A stretch of DNA of 7,267 nt. Origin: an uncultured Prevotellaceae bacterium. Lineage in GTDB: Bacteria; Bacteroidota; Bacteroidia; Bacteroidales; Muribaculaceae. Positions within the stretch are counted from its first letter, which is position 1; each line of letters starts with the position of its first letter. This document shows, in pieces, positions 5,807-7,267 of this stretch. The position numbers were made by a program, and so were the translations under genes. A model generated the notes under the pieces. That model had not been told where the DNA came from, searched no databases, and saw only the letters and a program-made list of their open reading frames with translations. Where the stretch lies: NCBI GenBank assembly GCA_937904375.1, contig CALDIG010000122.1:1-7267 (forward strand), in the 5' to 3' direction.

Positions 5807-6017
5807 AACGATATGGAGTGCGCATGTGTTCTTCTCCCCATTGTTCGATGGTACTTTCGTTTATTATACCATCTTCCCAAAGCGTATCTATCGCTTTTTG
5901 TGCCTTCTGGGCGAAGTAGTTGGCTATTAAATCCTTAAATTCATCTAACTCACTTTTGGAGTTGATATTTTTTAAGGCATTCATCAGCTCTAATTGTGCT
6001 AATTCTGTGTAAGACAT
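5787..6017 (-). CDS. Antitoxin of the PIN-type toxin-antitoxin pair
   Basis: This 76-residue acidic, mainly helical protein (MSYTELAQLELMNAL at the start, then ELDEFKDLIANYFAQKAQKAIDTLW) ends with EEHMRTPYR (62-70). Antitoxins of this Bacteroidetes PIN pair commonly end in such a HMRTPY segment just before the overlapping toxin gene. The antitoxin would neutralise the toxin by binding and probably repress their shared promoter; no clear DNA-binding motif is visible, so the repression is inference. The stop lies 20 bp inside the toxin gene, giving translational coupling. The locus is clearly more AT-rich than its neighbours, which suggests acquisition by transfer. With the toxin broken, this may be an orphan antitoxin. 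Confidence 0.8.
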   Translation of the reverse strand: MSYTELAQLELMNALKNINSKSELDEFKDLIANYFAQKAQKAIDTLWEDGIINESTIEQWGEEHMRTPYRYETHRS

Positions 6018-6042
6018 AGTTGATTACTATTATGTTTTGTGG

Positions 6043-6073
6043 CAAAAATACAAAAAAATCTAAGATAATTCAA
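6043..6073 (-). promoter_or_regulatory. Promoter of the toxin-antitoxin operon
   Basis: On the minus strand TTG (6071-6073), 20 bases, then TATTTTTG (6043-6050) match the Bacteroidetes consensus. The predicted start near 6039 leaves about 22 nt before the antitoxin ATG. A direct repeat AAGAT (plus strand, 6062-6066 and 6072-6076), spaced 10 bp, touches the -33 box and could be an operator; this is weak. Confidence 0.65.
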
Positions 6074-6099
6074 GATTTTACTGTTTTTTTGGAGAAAAA

Positions 6100-7267
6100 C
6101 TACCTAATCACCAGCTTTTGTGGCTTTCTTGCCGATTCTGAGCGCATGATATAGACACCTTGCGGCAGGTAGATGAAGTCGTCGTTGTTGACCACATCGA
6201 GGTGCTTGACGTGCTGGCCGCCAGTGGTGAATATATCCACGCCGTGGTGCGGCTCGCTGCACTTGATGAGCACTCCGCCGTTGGTGGGGATGAAGGCAAT
6301 GGGGATATCCGCCTCCACACCGTTGATTGCCGAATAGGCGACGGTAATCACATTAGATGGGGTAGAGGTGTAGCCCAGGCGGAAGCTCTGCACGGTGTAG
6401 GTGTGGGTCTGACCCGGCATGAGGTCGTCAAAGGGGTAGCTGGTGTCGTCGGTCGAGAATTGGTCGCTCGAGACGATGTTGTTGCGGTCGTCATAGACGA
6501 TGCGGTTCACGATGTAGTAATCAACCGTCTCGGGAGCCGGATCCCAGCGTGCCACATAGTTCTGTCCTTCGATGTCGGTGGCGGGCAGGGCATTGATGGT
6601 ACTTAGCGACGGCACGGCAACGCATTGTGCCGAGATGTCGGCACCGTAGCTGCCTGTGAGACCGCCGTCATAAATCAGCAGTCGGCACTTGTGCGAGCCA
6701 ATCGCGGTGGGGGTGTAGGTGATTTGCAGCGGGTAGCCGTCTTCGCTGTTGGCAGTAGTGCGTGGTATGGTGCTTACCGGGATGCTGAACATCTTAGCGT
6801 CATCACGGAAGAGCAGTACCGACAAGTTCTCTTTAAGATATTTACCTTTTACATATACTGTCATGGTGAGCGACTTGCCCAGTGCCACCTCGCCCATCTC
6901 TATCACGGTTTCCAAGTTAGGAGTAATGAGAATGGGGTCGCCCTGTGGCTCGTCACCGCCTTCTCCCACGATGAACGCCTCGCCCTGGCGGTCGCCCCAG
7001 ATGTACTCGGCGAGTAAGGGGTTGTCGATAAAGGGGTTACGGTTGTTCTGAATCTTATACACCGCATCGTTGCGCGCTACTTCCTTGTCGCTCACGGGGT
7101 CTTGCCTCGACCATTTGAGCAGCAGGTTGATAGACCACTGGTTGAGCGTGAGCCATGAGGCGTTAGTGACCATGTAGGTATATTTCCAAGTGTAGTCCTG
7201 ATAGCAGGTCGCCATATAGAAATAGGTACGCGCGAAGTCGCCCTTGTATTCGTCGTCGGGCTCAAAC
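6100..7267 (-). CDS. Extracellular endonuclease I with T9SS sorting domain (5' end outside window)
   Basis: The open frame runs off the window edge, so the 388 residues seen are the C-terminal part. The ATG at 7215 is internal: the frame upstream reads EYKGDFARTYFYM, a conserved endonuclease I segment. Numbering from that Met, residues 1-76 complete the endonuclease I domain (LLLKWSRQDPVSDKEVARND, then YKIQNNRNPFID), related to E. coli EndA and Vibrio Vvn, which cut DNA and RNA outside the cytoplasm. The catalytic histidine region and signal peptide must lie beyond the window. A beta-sandwich region (95-200) and a fibronectin type III-like domain (about 205-296) follow. The last 70 residues (VDIFTTGGQHVKHLD, then FIYLPQGVYIMRSE, KLVIR) are a type A T9SS C-terminal sorting signal, so export to the surface or medium is expected. 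Likely roles are nutrient salvage or degradation of extracellular DNA. No strong terminator follows the stop. Confidence 0.92.
   Translation of the reverse strand, partial: FEPDDEYKGDFARTYFYMATCYQDYTWKYTYMVTNASWLTLNQWSINLLLKWSRQDPVSDKEVARNDAVYKIQNNRNPFIDNPLLAEYIWGDRQGEAFIVGEGGDEPQGDPILITPNLETVIEMGEVALGKSLTMTVYVKGKYLKENLSVLLFRDDAKMFSIPVSTIPRTTANSEDGYPLQITYTPTAIGSHKCRLLIYDGGLTGSYGADISAQCVAVPSLSTINALPATDIEGQNYVARWDPAPETVDYYIVNRIVYDDRNNIVSSDQFSTDDTSYPFDDLMPGQTHTYTVQSFRLGYTSTPSNVITVAYSAINGVEADIPIAFIPTNGGVLIKCSEPHHGVDIFTTGGQHVKHLDVVNNDDFIYLPQGVYIMRSESARKPQKLVIR

Noticed and set aside
6083..6100. Terminator after the endonuclease gene (GTTTTTT/AAAAAC inverted repeat)
   Set aside because: The stem is almost purely A-T and overlaps the stop codon, so it is too weak to call.
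6160..7017. Plus-strand open frames opposite the endonuclease gene
   Set aside because: They lie opposite a well-supported endonuclease and T9SS protein and show Val/Gly/Asp-rich shadow composition without domains.

Overview
The window looks like a chromosomal segment of a gut-type Bacteroidales bacterium (Prevotella or Muribaculaceae-like; this is inference). The clues are the promoter form (TTG, 20 bases, TAnnTTTG), the lack of Shine-Dalgarno sequences, a secreted nuclease with a type IX secretion C-terminal domain, a BspA-like leucine-rich repeat protein, a DUF4143 ATPase, and rpmH and efp lying head to head.

Layout. Bases 1-223 are a gene-free leader. It holds a five-unit 9-bp tandem repeat, then four copies of an A-tract/T-tract motif spaced 33-34 bp apart; the third copy overlaps a good promoter. 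This leads into an AAA_14/DUF4143 ATPase (224-1540). Seven bases later comes a small membrane-anchored or secreted LRR_5 protein with a C-terminal coiled coil (1548-2231). The LRR gene converges on, and overlaps by 18 bp, a minus-strand pair: a DNA-binding-type regulator (3566-4159) followed two bases later by a Hanks-type Ser/Thr kinase with one transmembrane segment and a coiled-coil sensor-like region (2214-3563). The pair has its own -7 element so close to the regulator start that the mRNA may be leaderless. A second, degenerate copy of the 9-bp repeat lies upstream of it.

The housekeeping block follows. rpmH (50 aa, minus) and efp (plus) diverge from two clear back-to-back promoters. rpmH is followed by a GNRA-loop hairpin, and efp by a strong terminator that can work in both directions. 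Converging on efp is a low-GC type II toxin-antitoxin locus (minus). Its antitoxin is intact, but its PIN toxin is broken by an apparent 2-bp insertion. The window ends inside a minus-strand gene for an extracellular endonuclease I with a T9SS sorting domain; its N-terminus lies outside.

Working together. rpmH and efp serve translation. The regulator and kinase look like a compact signalling unit. The ATPase and LRR gene look like one operon driven from an unusual iterated promoter region. The best candidates for undescribed biology are the regulator-kinase module, the periodic AT-rich sites before the ATPase, and the 9-bp repeat family found at two places.
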